Assembly: GCF_010729105.1 (NCBI RefSeq) | Contig: NZ_AP022573.1 | Coordinates: forward strand, 2,418,001-2,482,000 | Direction: 5' to 3' | Source: Mycobacterium saskatchewanense | GTDB lineage: Bacteria > Actinomycetota > Actinomycetes > Mycobacteriales > Mycobacteriaceae | Length of the DNA stretch: 64,000 bases | Shown here: positions 31,949 through 40,720 of the stretch, piece by piece | Numbering within the stretch: the first letter of the stretch is position 1 | Layout: each line of letters starts with the position of its first letter | The notes under the pieces: generated by a model | Told to the model about the DNA's origin: nothing | Databases searched by the model: none | Seen by the model: the letters and a program-made list of their open reading frames with translations, nothing else | Translations under genes and position numbers: made by a program

Positions 31949-32794
31949 TCAGCGTCGCCGCGTGCCCACGCCCCTCAGACCCGGGTCGAAGGTCGCCCGG
32001 GCCGACACCGACGTGGCGGCCGCCGCCACCACGACGGCGGCACCCTCCTCGTGTCCTTTGGGAAAGACGATTTCGGCGCTGTCGGGCCCGTCGCGATGGG
32101 CCATCAGCCAGTCGTAGAGCAACCAGTCGACGGCACAGGCGACGGCAAGTGGGTCGGCATCGGGGCTGCGGGACGCGGCGATCACCGAACCGAGCGCATC
32201 CAGGTGTTCCCGGCGCGCGCCGTCCTTGTTCACCCCCGAGCTGTCGAACATCAACATCGACAGGGTGAGTGGGAATCGTTGTCCCGCTTCGGTGCGAACA
32301 ACCCACCGGCCGCCCAGCCAGGGTCGTGCCGGATCCACCTGCCGCATCTCCCCGAAGCCGCCCACCACCCCGATCCCGGGTTCGTCGAGTTGGCCGTCGA
32401 ACGGTGCCGGCCCCAGCAGGCCGAGCGGCTGCCGGGCCCGGATCGAGAACAAGGCGGCCGTCCCGATGATCTTGCCGGCGCGCAGGTCCGGTTCTACCCC
32501 AGCAGATTCGGACGCCTGCGCGTACTCGAGGCACAACCGATCCAGGGTGCGGTGCAGCTCGAGCAGATCGTCGCGTTCGGTCGCGTCCGCGGGTCCCCTT
32601 CCCCCGCCGAGCATTTCGCCAAAACGCTCGGCGGCGATGATCAACGCGTCATCGAGCGCCTCCAGGTGGGTGGCCACCAGCCGATCGGGCTCGTCGTCCG
32701 CCGCCGCCAATTGCGCAAGCGAGGTCGGTGCGCCGGCCGCTGTGGTCCAATAAAACCCGACCTGGCCGTCGACCTGGACGATGCGCGGCCTCAC
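31949..32794 (-). CDS. Hydrogenase-operon protein of unknown function
   Basis: A 281-residue protein with no family I recognise. It is rich in helices, and contains two features: residues about 70-100 (FGEMLGGGRGPADATERDDL), and a segment FDSSGVNKDGARREHLDALG. GTG at 32794 overlaps the stop of the NHL gene (GTGA), so it is the ninth and last gene of the hydrogenase operon. No signal peptide, metal motif or membrane helix is seen. Its C-terminal stop abuts the nuoK remnant, and a deletion may have removed sequence just downstream. A role in Huc assembly or electron transfer is guessed from context. Confidence 0.75.
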   Translation of the reverse strand: MRPRIVQVDGQVGFYWTTAAGAPTSLAQLAAADDEPDRLVATHLEALDDALIIAAERFGEMLGGGRGPADATERDDLLELHRTLDRLCLEYAQASESAGVEPDLRAGKIIGTAALFSIRARQPLGLLGPAPFDGQLDEPGIGVVGGFGEMRQVDPARPWLGGRWVVRTEAGQRFPLTLSMLMFDSSGVNKDGARREHLDALGSVIAASRSPDADPLAVACAVDWLLYDWLMAHRDGPDSAEIVFPKGHEEGAAVVVAAAATSVSARATFDPGLRGVGTRRR

Positions 32795-33969
32795 CGGCGC
32801 CGCCAGATCACGACCCGGTTGTTCCCCGAGTCCGCAACCGCCAAGCGGTCCCCGCACAGCGAAAGCCCGTACGGCCAGCACAGGGTGTCGCGCTGCACCG
32901 ACGACCAGCGGTTTTCGCCGTTGGCCCCGAAGTGCGGCTGCGCCAGCACGTAGTCGGCAGGGCGGCCATCGGTGGGAACTCCGTCCCACAACAGAATTCG
33001 GTTGTTGGCGGTGTCCGCCACCGCCAGTCGTTCTCCGGCGAGACCGACCGCATAGGGGAACCGAAACCGGTCACCCGTGTGCGGACCGTACGGCCATTCC
33101 TGCGCACTGGCGAAATCCGGCTGTCCCGCCAGCACGTCGGCCGGAGCGTCGGAGCCGGGCGGGGGCGACCACCCCAGGATCCGGTGGTTGCCCGCGTCGG
33201 CAACCAGCAACAGATCTTCCCGTCCGGCGATGTCGTGCGGCCAGCGGAAGCTGGCCGGGCCGGGTTCCCCCGCCCGGTTTTCCTCCCGGTGAGAGGCGTC
33301 GGGTTGGCCGAGCACGACGTCAGCGGGCCGGCCCGGATCGGGAATCCCGCCCCGCCAGCCGAGAACGCGACGATTGCCGGTGTCGGCGACCCAAAAAATG
33401 CCGCCGACAATCGCGATCCCGAAGGGCCAGTAAAAGGACGCCGCGCAGCATTCGCCGCCCCCGTTGGGCTCCACCGAGGACGCGTCGGGTTGCCCCAACA
33501 CGACATCCGGGGCGACGTCGGTGCACGCGGGAAACTCGTCCCAGACCAGGATGCGGTGATGCCACGCGTCGGCGACGACGAGCCGGCCGTCGTGCACGAG
33601 GACGCCGGTGGGCAGGTTCATGCCGCGTTCGGGCCCGCGGCCGCCGGCCGCGCGGCCCTCGGTCGACCCGTCCGGCTGGCCCAGCACGACGTCGGCCGGC
33701 TGCTCGTCGACCTGGGGGACGCCGTGCCACAACAACACTCGATGGTTCCCAGAGTCGGCGACCACCAGATGCTGATCGTCGAGGTATACCCCGCGCGGCG
33801 AATACATCCACGCCATGGTGGGTTCCGCCGCGGGAAGAGCCAGTCCGCCGGGGGCGGGTGCGCCCAGCCACACGTCGGGCGACCAGCCACCGGTGAGATC
33901 GAGATCGGGCACGGCCTCGACCCGCCGGGGTGGCGCAGTGACGTTGTGCCGGACCGTGTAGCGGCTCAT
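32791..33969 (-). CDS. NHL-repeat beta-propeller protein of the hydrogenase operon
   Basis: A 392-residue protein made of about six NHL repeats, each with a core like LVVADSGNHRVLLW or RLAVADTANNRILLWDGVP, preceded by PADVVLGQPD-type linkers. This forms a propeller used for protein or ligand binding. No signal peptide is evident. The ATG at 33969 overlaps the stop of the NifU-Rieske gene (ATGA). Proteins of this kind are found with group 2a hydrogenases. It may scaffold the Rieske partner or the hydrogenase. Function not shown. Confidence 0.85.
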   Translation of the reverse strand: MSRYTVRHNVTAPPRRVEAVPDLDLTGGWSPDVWLGAPAPGGLALPAAEPTMAWMYSPRGVYLDDQHLVVADSGNHRVLLWHGVPQVDEQPADVVLGQPDGSTEGRAAGGRGPERGMNLPTGVLVHDGRLVVADAWHHRILVWDEFPACTDVAPDVVLGQPDASSVEPNGGGECCAASFYWPFGIAIVGGIFWVADTGNRRVLGWRGGIPDPGRPADVVLGQPDASHREENRAGEPGPASFRWPHDIAGREDLLLVADAGNHRILGWSPPPGSDAPADVLAGQPDFASAQEWPYGPHTGDRFRFPYAVGLAGERLAVADTANNRILLWDGVPTDGRPADYVLAQPHFGANGENRWSSVQRDTLCWPYGLSLCGDRLAVADSGNNRVVIWRRR

Positions 33970-34841
33970 CCGCGCACTCGGACCCAAACGTCTCCGTCGT
34001 CCACGCGCAGTGGCAATTGCTCGAGTTGCGCGCCGGGTGCGCTCAGGCATTCACCCGAGGACGCGTCGTAGCAGAAACCGTGCCAGGGGCAGGTGAGCGT
34101 CCCGCTGTCGGCGTCGAGGACGGCGTTGTCCAATGGCATTGCCTCGTGGGCGCATTCGTTGCGGTAGGCGGACAGCCGATGGTCGACACTCACAAGGATC
34201 ACGTCGGCATGCTCGCCCGAATCTGCCGTCAGGCTGCGCACCGTCACGTCGCCGTCGGCCAGCCCGGAGGCCGGCCCGACCATGGCCCACCCGTCGCGCG
34301 CCGTGGCCGACCCGATGCGCAGGGCCTCGATCGGAATCAGCGTCGGCGACGGCTCGTTCGGCAGCACTTCGACCGCGCCGATCGCCGGCACGCCCTCGAC
34401 CAGCGCCTGCTCGACAAGGTTCCGCAGAGTCGCCGAGGACATCGAACATCCGTTGCAAGCTCCTTCGAGCCGCACGTACGCGGTGCCGTCCTCGACCCGG
34501 ACGAGGGTGACATCGCCCCCATGACTTTGCAACTGGGGCCGCACGGAGGCCAGCACCCGGTTGGCGTGGGTGACGGGGTCGGGCCGGATGATCTCGTGCA
34601 GGGAAAGCAACAGGTGCACCACCGGGTCGTCCACCAGCTCGAACAAGACCGCACGGGCGGCGTCGTCCGCGCGCATGCGGCGCACCATGGTCACCAGCCC
34701 GGCACGATGCACGGCCTCGAGTGCCGCCTTGAGCTCCTCGGCCACGGCCCGGGCCTTCGGGTCGAGGTCGGCCAGCGCCGCGACGGCGTCGTCAACCCGC
34801 TTGGCCAGTTCTTCGAGCCCGGGCTCGGATATCACGGTCAT
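33966..34841 (-). CDS. NifU C-terminal domain fused to Rieske [2Fe-2S] domain
   Basis: A 291-residue protein with three parts. Residues 1-90 are a helical lead with a Glu/Ala-rich coil. Residues about 95-165 are a NifU-type scaffold domain with the cluster motif GACNGCSMSSATL (CxxC). Residues about 190-290 are a Rieske domain with CAHEAMPL (CxH) and CPWHGFCYD (CxxH). So it can hold one transferable Fe-S cluster and one [2Fe-2S] redox cluster. ATG at 34841 overlaps the TPR gene stop. It could insert clusters into HucS or pass electrons from it; which is open. Confidence 0.9.
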   Translation of the reverse strand: MTVISEPGLEELAKRVDDAVAALADLDPKARAVAEELKAALEAVHRAGLVTMVRRMRADDAARAVLFELVDDPVVHLLLSLHEIIRPDPVTHANRVLASVRPQLQSHGGDVTLVRVEDGTAYVRLEGACNGCSMSSATLRNLVEQALVEGVPAIGAVEVLPNEPSPTLIPIEALRIGSATARDGWAMVGPASGLADGDVTVRSLTADSGEHADVILVSVDHRLSAYRNECAHEAMPLDNAVLDADSGTLTCPWHGFCYDASSGECLSAPGAQLEQLPLRVDDGDVWVRVRG

Positions 34842-36097
34842 GCGAGTTCCCCGGAACGCGAAAGCGCCACCTGTCGGGCGATCTCGTCCAGCACGCCGCG
34901 CACCGCACGCACGGATTCGTTGTCCTGGTGCTCCTCGAACAAGAAACGCGCCTCGTACAACTTGGCCTTGGCCTGGTCGAAGATCCCGAGGTGGGCCAGC
35001 GCGTTGCCCTGGTTGGCCAGCACCCTGGCCCTGCCCAGTGGGTCGCTTTCGCGAGAGCGGGTCGCGAGCACGCCCTCGTAGAGTTCCACCGCTTCCACGA
35101 GGTTGTCGGCCTGGTGCTTGGACGGCGTGTACACCAGCGAGTTCGCGAGATTCAGCTGGACGCTCGCCCACTGCTCGGGGTAACGCTCGGGGGTGTAGAC
35201 CTTCAGCGCCGAGCGCAGCGATTGCGCGGCAACCCCGAGACGCAACTGGCCGGACGCCTCCACCATCGGCATGGTCAGGTATGCCGTCGCCAGGTTGGCA
35301 TGCGCCGACGCCCACAGCAGCGGCGCCTCCTCCCGCAACACCAGCTGGAGCGCGGAGTGATAGTGCGGTATCGCCTGCGCCAAGACTCCCGGATTGTCTT
35401 GGGCGCGTTCGTGTATCAGCCCCGCAATGGTGAGATGCAGCTCCGCCCGGGCGACGCGCAGACCGTCGGCGCCGTCGAGCAGACGCAGCGCTCGTTCCAG
35501 GCGCGGCTGGGCCGACGCGTCATCGGTGTCGCGGCCGATCGATCCGGCCGCCCCGATCAGCACACCTTCAAGGCATGACGACACTTCGGCGGCAGCTTCG
35601 GCGGCACGCATCAGCAGGGCGACCGCGGTCGCTGGGTTCCCCTGCGCCACAGCGTGACTGGCTTGCGCGGATAGCGCGACGGCGGCAAGCTCCCCGGTGG
35701 CGTCGTCGGCCTCGGGCGGCATGTCGCGTGCGCCGATGGTGAACAACACGAGGTCTACCAGCACACCGAATTCGCCGAGATCGGCGCGCAGCCGGTCCGT
35801 GTCGACGCCGTCGGGCTGCAGCACGAACCGGTTGTATCGGGTGACGGGGTCGTCGGCGCTCAGCTGAGCCAACGCCGCGTCGACGTCGCCGGAAAGGGCG
35901 AGCTCGTGCGCACGCAGCCCTTCCGGCCAGGCGGCGGGTTCGTTCCCCTCCAGCAGCGTCGAACGCACCGCGTCGTTCTCCTCGCCGGCGGGGATCAGCA
36001 GATACCCCAGCGGCAGGGGGAACGCGCCGAGCGGCTGCGGTCTGGCGGCCACCGCGGCGATGGGGTTGACCTCAGCGGCGGTGGTCATGGGTCTCAT
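34838..36097 (-). CDS. Tetratricopeptide-repeat protein of the hydrogenase operon
   Basis: A 419-residue mostly helical protein with TPR-like pairs. Examples are AVALLMRAAEAAAEVSSCLEG, AQAIPHYHSALQLVLREEAPLLWASAHANLATAYL, YPEQWASVQLNLANSLVY and LGRARVLANQGNALAHLGIFDQAKAKLYEA, given as landmarks in order from about 160 to 400. The N-terminal 140 residues form a different domain. No signal peptide. ATG at 36097 overlaps the stop of the preceding small gene (ATGA). TPR proteins usually bind other proteins, so an assembly or docking factor for Huc is likely. Confidence 0.85.
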   Translation of the reverse strand: MRPMTTAAEVNPIAAVAARPQPLGAFPLPLGYLLIPAGEENDAVRSTLLEGNEPAAWPEGLRAHELALSGDVDAALAQLSADDPVTRYNRFVLQPDGVDTDRLRADLGEFGVLVDLVLFTIGARDMPPEADDATGELAAVALSAQASHAVAQGNPATAVALLMRAAEAAAEVSSCLEGVLIGAAGSIGRDTDDASAQPRLERALRLLDGADGLRVARAELHLTIAGLIHERAQDNPGVLAQAIPHYHSALQLVLREEAPLLWASAHANLATAYLTMPMVEASGQLRLGVAAQSLRSALKVYTPERYPEQWASVQLNLANSLVYTPSKHQADNLVEAVELYEGVLATRSRESDPLGRARVLANQGNALAHLGIFDQAKAKLYEARFLFEEHQDNESVRAVRGVLDEIARQVALSRSGELA

Positions 36098-36369
36098 CCA
36101 TTGAGTGGTCCTCGGATATTGCGTTCGGCGGCGCGCTTGATCAGGCCAGCCGAAAGCTCGGCACGGCGTTTGGTGGGGTGACCGTCGATCCGCTTGCGCA
36201 CCACGCCGTCGGCGAACACCACGACGATCTCGACGAACCAACGGCCGCGTTCCTCGACCACGACGGTCTGAACGTCCAGCGCCTCGTCGGCCGAGCTGTC
36301 GGCGCGTACGACCGTCGGGGGCCGCTCCGGTCGCCCGCCGTCCGTCGGCCGCTCAGCCATCAGTATCAC
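36094..36369 (-). CDS. Small hydrogenase-operon protein
   Basis: A 91-residue protein. After a charged N-terminus it has a beta-hairpin-like stretch VVVEERGRWFVEIVVVFADG and a basic C-terminus RKRIDGHPTKRRAELSAGLIKRAAER. Its GTG at 36369 overlaps the protease stop (GTGA); an ATG three codons later would also do. Nothing marks a cofactor site. Its position between the maturation protease and TPR genes, with overlaps on both sides, argues that it is real and made in step with them. Function unknown. Confidence 0.75.
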   Translation of the reverse strand: MILMAERPTDGGRPERPPTVVRADSSADEALDVQTVVVEERGRWFVEIVVVFADGVVRKRIDGHPTKRRAELSAGLIKRAAERNIRGPLNG

Positions 36370-37193
36370 CCCGGCGGCTCCCGCCGGCCACGCAACGAAA
36401 TCCGTAGCGACTTGGTTGCATCGTCCCAGGATGCACCAGCGACGCCCGAAATTGCGCGGTCGGCGATCACCTCGCGGATCAGCAGCGAACGGTCACCCGC
36501 CGGGTTGCGCTGTTTCAGCAGCAGTCCGCCGCTGCGCGGGCCTCGCAGCGGGATCAGCCACAGGTCGCCGTCGCGGACGACGGCGGCCACCGCGTCGGAA
36601 GGGAATCGACTGGCCGCCAACGCGGCATCCAGCCGCAGGTAGCCGTCGGCGGTGAATTCGACGGTGGTCTCCGAAGCGGCGGCCGGCCTCAACGCGGCCA
36701 GGTGGTCAGCCTCGATCCGGTCGATGACCAGCTCCAGAGCGGCCAGTACCGGCGCGGACAGGTCGGCACCCAACTCCACGCCCTCGACCTCGATCAGGTA
36801 GACGGTGATATCGGTCGGGCAGTCGTCGCCGAGCGCCCAGCGGGCGAACGCGATGGCGTGGTCCCAGCGAAATGAATGGGTATGCAGGCCCTGCAACGGC
36901 GGCAGGTCCGCCAATTCCGCGCCCGGCACCTTGAAAATGGTGCCCGGCGCGGAGCTGGTGGCCGCCGCGTCGACGATGACCACCCGCTGCGCGCCGCGCA
37001 TCTGGAACGCCACGTCCATGCCCGCGGTTCCGCCGTCGACCAGCCGGGCCCCCTCGGGCACGCCGCGTTCCCAGAGGTGGCGGACCAGGACGGGCCCCAC
37101 TCCGTCGTCGCCGCGCAGAAGGTTGCCGCAGCCGACTACCAGGACCGCGCACCCGCGGGGTTCGAGGTCGTCGGGGGCTTTGGCGGATCCCAA
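36366..37193 (-). CDS. Hydrogenase maturation endopeptidase with C-terminal extension
   Basis: The N-terminal 165 residues are a HupD/HyaD-type protease: VVGCGNLLRGDDGVGP with the nickel-sensing Asp, VDGGTAGMDV, and LHTHSFRWDHA with the conserved His. It should trim the C-terminal tail of HucL after nickel insertion. Residues about 165-275 form an added domain (TVEFTADGYLRLDAAL to LRISLRGRREPPG) not found in the classic 160-200 residue enzymes. The only start I can find is a TTG at 37193, 23 bp after hucL, so the start is uncertain. It overlaps the next gene. Confidence 0.88.
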   Translation of the reverse strand: MGSAKAPDDLEPRGCAVLVVGCGNLLRGDDGVGPVLVRHLWERGVPEGARLVDGGTAGMDVAFQMRGAQRVVIVDAAATSSAPGTIFKVPGAELADLPPLQGLHTHSFRWDHAIAFARWALGDDCPTDITVYLIEVEGVELGADLSAPVLAALELVIDRIEADHLAALRPAAASETTVEFTADGYLRLDAALAASRFPSDAVAAVVRDGDLWLIPLRGPRSGGLLLKQRNPAGDRSLLIREVIADRAISGVAGASWDDATKSLRISLRGRREPPG

Positions 37194-37216
37194 GCCGCAA
37201 TCGTACGCGGTCAGGG

Positions 37217-38824
37217 TCAGACCATCCCGTTGATGACGAACTGGGACAACTCTTTACCCGTCTTGCCGTCGTACGCGTGCACGGTGCACACCAGACAGGA
37301 ATCGAAACTGCGCGCCACGTGACCGAGCTCCACCGGGTCTTCGGGGTCGACAATCGGAGAACCGACCAGGGCGCTCTCGATCGGGCCGAGCACCTGCCCG
37401 CTGTCGCGTGGGCCGATGTTCCAGGCGGTGGGAGTCACCACCTGGTAGTTCTTGATCTTGTTGTCCTCGATCACAATCCAGTCCGAGAGCGCACCACGGG
37501 CGGCCTCGGTCGAACCGAAGCCCATGCCCTCGGCGTGTTCGATCGGCTTGGAGTAGAAGCTTTCCTTGAGGTTGAGCTGGTCGAGCCAGTCCCGGGTCCA
37601 CTTGTAGTACTTGGGGGCCTCGTGCATGCGGGCAAGCTGGCGGACCATGACACTGGGCCCGATCTTGTTCATGACGTCTACGAACAGCGGGTCGTTGTCC
37701 TGGTGTGGGGCGGCGTTGGGGCCGGCGGCCGCCATGCGGCGGGCCAGGGGGCCGGCTTCCAGCGGGATGTTGCCCAGGTCGCCCACGGCGTACCGGGGCG
37801 ACTTGGCCCAGCTGTACTTGCCCTGCTTGCGGCCCTGCTCGGGGTCGATCGGAATGGTTTCGCCGTCGAAGGGATGCAGCGGACGGCTGCCCTCGTAGAA
37901 CGAGTGCGTGACGTCCTCGCGGACGTTGGCCTGATCGAACTCGTACCACTGGCCCTTGGCGTACACGCCGGAACGGCCGATGAGCGCGGCATTGCGCCCG
38001 GCGATGGTCGGGTTCTCATACAGCGACGGGTCGAAGTAGGTGCCGGTGGAGATGTAGTTGCCCACGCCGGCGCCGTACTTGTCCAGGCCGACGTCCAGGC
38101 AGTAGCGGATGAAGAAGCCGCAGTCGCTGTTGTATTGGGATTCGTTCTCGTCCACCCAGGCGAGCACGTCCTCCCAGGTCTTGTTCTCCAGCCAGCGGTC
38201 GATGGTGCAGCCGAGCCAGCGGGCCTCCAGCCAGTTGTCCTTCCAGTGCTCCAGAATCGCGATCGAGCGGGTGACGTCGGACAGCGTCGGCGCGCACATC
38301 ACTCCGCCGGGCACCATGAAACTCGAGTGCGGCCACTGGCCACCGAAGATGGCATACACCTCGACGGGCTTGTTCGAAAGGACCACGCCCGGTTGGTAAC
38401 TCGTGCCGACATAGGGAGCGAACCGGCGCACCGCCTCGTCGTAGAGCGTGGACTTGGCGTAGTTCTTGTTGGTCAGGTCGATCGCGAACAGCGCGTAGAA
38501 GTAGCGCGGGATGGATTGCAACGTCTCGCACGCCTGGCAGATGTTGCGCACCAATGTGGCGTTGGGCGGCATGTGTGTTCGCCACGCGGTGTCGAGCGCA
38601 TACGCCGACTTGTACAGGTGGCTGCCCCCGCAGATGCCGCAAATGCGCGGACACACGATCAGGCCGGCCTGCGGATCCTTGCCACGCAGGATGATTTCGA
38701 AGCCACGGAACATCGCGGCCTCGGTCCAGGCCGACGTGACGACGCCGTCCTCGACGGTGACGCGAACGTCGAGGTCTCCCTCGACGCGGCCCAATGGGCT
38801 GACATAGAGGTCGAGCGCTGTCAT
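37217..38824 (-). CDS. hucL: Group 2a [NiFe] hydrogenase large subunit
   Basis: A 535-residue catalytic subunit. The two nickel-binding CxxC motifs are RICGICGGSH (Cys62, Cys65) and DSCLVCTVH (Cys510, Cys513). A 19-residue tail follows His516 and would be cut off by the maturation protease. The sequence features AMFRGFEIILRGKDP, and NICQACETLQSIPRYFYALF as in Huc-type high-affinity uptake hydrogenases. It oxidises H2 at the NiFe(CN)2CO site built by the Hyp proteins encoded at 51.6-57.7 kb. ATG at 38824, 75 bp after hucS. Intact. Group assignment is by recalled similarity. Confidence 0.95.
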   Translation of the reverse strand: MTALDLYVSPLGRVEGDLDVRVTVEDGVVTSAWTEAAMFRGFEIILRGKDPQAGLIVCPRICGICGGSHLYKSAYALDTAWRTHMPPNATLVRNICQACETLQSIPRYFYALFAIDLTNKNYAKSTLYDEAVRRFAPYVGTSYQPGVVLSNKPVEVYAIFGGQWPHSSFMVPGGVMCAPTLSDVTRSIAILEHWKDNWLEARWLGCTIDRWLENKTWEDVLAWVDENESQYNSDCGFFIRYCLDVGLDKYGAGVGNYISTGTYFDPSLYENPTIAGRNAALIGRSGVYAKGQWYEFDQANVREDVTHSFYEGSRPLHPFDGETIPIDPEQGRKQGKYSWAKSPRYAVGDLGNIPLEAGPLARRMAAAGPNAAPHQDNDPLFVDVMNKIGPSVMVRQLARMHEAPKYYKWTRDWLDQLNLKESFYSKPIEHAEGMGFGSTEAARGALSDWIVIEDNKIKNYQVVTPTAWNIGPRDSGQVLGPIESALVGSPIVDPEDPVELGHVARSFDSCLVCTVHAYDGKTGKELSQFVINGMV

Positions 38825-38899
38825 GAATGGTCCTTCCTGGGGCTTGCCGAAACTTGTTGCATTACCGGGGCTATGGCTGTCTAGTGGGTGCCGTCGTCG

Positions 38900-39871
38900 T
38901 CAGACGACGAACATGTCTTCCTTGGACCACTGCGGCGCGGCGATGCGCGCGGCCGCGGCGTGCGCCATGTAAGTGAGGTGGTCCGAGCCCTCCGGGACCT
39001 CCCTGGGGATCATGCCGCTGACCTTCTGCGTCTTGAACACGGTCCCGGGCGCGAGATCGAAGTGCGGGAATTCCGGTTCGGTGCAGCCCAGGCACGGCAT
39101 GCCGGCGCGGGTCTTCGACGACTGGCGATTCCACAGGATCCGGTTGCACGGCGAATGGGTCATGGGTCCGCGGCACCCGAACTCGTAGAACAGGCAGCCG
39201 GTGCGAGTGCCCTCGCCGAACGACATCGTCGATTGCTTGTACTCGAAGAACTGCACGCGGGTGCAACCGGTTTGGGTGAACGTCTTGAAGAAGGTCTCGG
39301 GCCGGTGCAGTTCGTCCAGCGTGATGTCGCCGGCGCGACCGGTGGCCAACGCGACGATGATCTGGGTGATCCAGTCCGGGTGGGCCGGGCAGCCCGGGAT
39401 GTTGATCACCGGCAGCCCCATCTTGGAGCGGAAGTCGGGACCCAGGAAGCCGCCCCTGTCCCGCTTGTGAAACTGCAGGCCCGTCGATGCCGACGGGTTG
39501 GGCTCCATGGCCGGGATCCCCCCGAAGCACGCGCAGTCACCGATGGCCACCACGATCTGCGCGGCGGCCGCCAGGTCGGTGACCCAGTCCTTCATCGGAC
39601 GGTCGGCAAACATGTCCATCCGGCCCGTGCCGTTGGGCGCCTCGATGACCGTGCCCTCGAACACGAAGATGTCCAGGGCCCGGTCACCGTTGGCGCAATC
39701 CCAGAAAACCTTCTGCGCATTCTTTCCGAGCTCGAGGCCTAATGACGGGTGCCAGAGCAGATCAAGTCCGAAATCGACAATCAAGTCGACAACATTAGGC
39801 TCTTCAGCATTGAGAAAAGACATCGTATTTCCACTACATGCGCCACCCTGAAACCATAAGACCGAAGCCAT
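38900..39871 (-). CDS. hucS: Group 2a [NiFe] hydrogenase small subunit
   Basis: A 323-residue iron-sulfur subunit that carries electrons from the NiFe site toward quinone. Cluster-binding stretches are GACSGNT (Cys12), GDCACFGGIPA, IPGCPAHPDW and a distal Cys cluster CLFYEFGCRG...MPCLGC. The usual CxGC of the proximal site reads CSGN here, with Asn15 in place of the second Cys. There is no Tat signal peptide, so the enzyme should stay cytoplasmic, as in Huc. ATG at 39871 follows GAGGAG. Coupled to the DUF1641 gene upstream by a 36-bp gap. Confidence 0.94.
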   Translation of the reverse strand: MASVLWFQGGACSGNTMSFLNAEEPNVVDLIVDFGLDLLWHPSLGLELGKNAQKVFWDCANGDRALDIFVFEGTVIEAPNGTGRMDMFADRPMKDWVTDLAAAAQIVVAIGDCACFGGIPAMEPNPSASTGLQFHKRDRGGFLGPDFRSKMGLPVINIPGCPAHPDWITQIIVALATGRAGDITLDELHRPETFFKTFTQTGCTRVQFFEYKQSTMSFGEGTRTGCLFYEFGCRGPMTHSPCNRILWNRQSSKTRAGMPCLGCTEPEFPHFDLAPGTVFKTQKVSGMIPREVPEGSDHLTYMAHAAAARIAAPQWSKEDMFVV

Positions 39872-39907
39872 TCGAACTCCTCTCGAAATTGGGCTGAAGA
39901 TCGTTGC

Positions 39908-40465
39908 TTATTGCGGGAGGTGTTTCCCGAATGCCCGCGCGACCTGGATCAGGAAGCCGAGACCCCGGCTGACGTCCTTGTCCTTGGTGACTCGCCACAG
40001 CCCGAACAGTCCCTTCGGACCACCGGGGTCCGCCGCCGCGGCGGCCTTTCCTTCGATCAACGCCTGACCCAGTCCCGACACGACGTCGACCGACTCGGGG
40101 TCGAGCAGCGGTGATCTCAGGACGTTGTTCAACGCCGGTGTCGCCGCCACCAGCACCGATGCCAGCGATGCCACGCTCGCGGCGAGTGCCTGCACATCGA
40201 TGGACCCCAGCTCGGACTTGACCTGGTCGAACAGGGGCGCGTTGGCAGCCAGGGACGCGCCGCGGAGCTCGTTCACGGCCGATGCCAGCGATTCGGTGAT
40301 CTCGTCACCGCGGCGCGTGAAGCCGTCAAGGCCGGTGAGCAGGATCGCCAGCAGATCGGCGTGGTCGAGCAGGCTGTTGAGCGACGCGGCGACCGCCGGA
40401 TCGTCGAGCCGCTCGCGGAGTCGGTCGGCCGGCGACAGTTCGACGACGTGACCGTTTGCCGACAT
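39908..40465 (-). CDS. DUF1641-type protein, HucM-like membrane-attachment subunit
   Basis: A 185-residue helical protein. It has a long amphipathic middle (about 35-120, NSLLDHADLLAILLTGLDGF, then ASVASLASVLVAATPALNNVL) and the C-terminal signature KDVSRGLGFLIQVARAFGKHL, typical of DUF1641. In M. smegmatis the gene just upstream of hucS encodes HucM, a stalk that ties the hydrogenase oligomer to the membrane and delivers quinone. This gene is in the same place, so the same role is likely. ATG at 40465 has AGGAGG upstream. First gene of the operon. Confidence 0.75.
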   Translation of the reverse strand: MSANGHVVELSPADRLRERLDDPAVAASLNSLLDHADLLAILLTGLDGFTRRGDEITESLASAVNELRGASLAANAPLFDQVKSELGSIDVQALAASVASLASVLVAATPALNNVLRSPLLDPESVDVVSGLGQALIEGKAAAAADPGGPKGLFGLWRVTKDKDVSRGLGFLIQVARAFGKHLPQ

Positions 40466-40720
40466 GGGACCTCCTATGCCATCGGGGGGCTGTCCCGACG
40501 GGAGCGGGCCACGCTGTGGGCCCGCTCACAAGCTATCGGCAAGTTTGAACTGTGCCTATCGCTTTCGCGCACCAGCTGTCACGATTGCGAAGAGTTAGGC
40601 GCGTTGGCGCGCGCTCGGTCAGTGGGAGACTTGCATGATCGCCGCGGATTCTTTAGCAGGCACCTCATCATTCTCATCGTTCGGGGCGCCCCACGCGCGG
40701 CCGGGAGCAGGGCATCCGCT
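40466..40720. promoter_or_regulatory. Divergent promoter region between hucM-like gene and AraC-type regulator
   Basis: The 255-bp gap must hold the promoter of the hydrogenase operon and that of the regulator gene. It contains an inverted repeat GAGCGGGCC (40502-40510) with GGCCCGCTC (40519-40527), 8-bp loop, 37 bp upstream of the hucM-like ATG. That spot could be an operator or an attenuating hairpin in the leader. The remainder (40530-40640) is relatively AT-rich. No clear -10/-35 pair could be picked with confidence. Confidence 0.5.
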
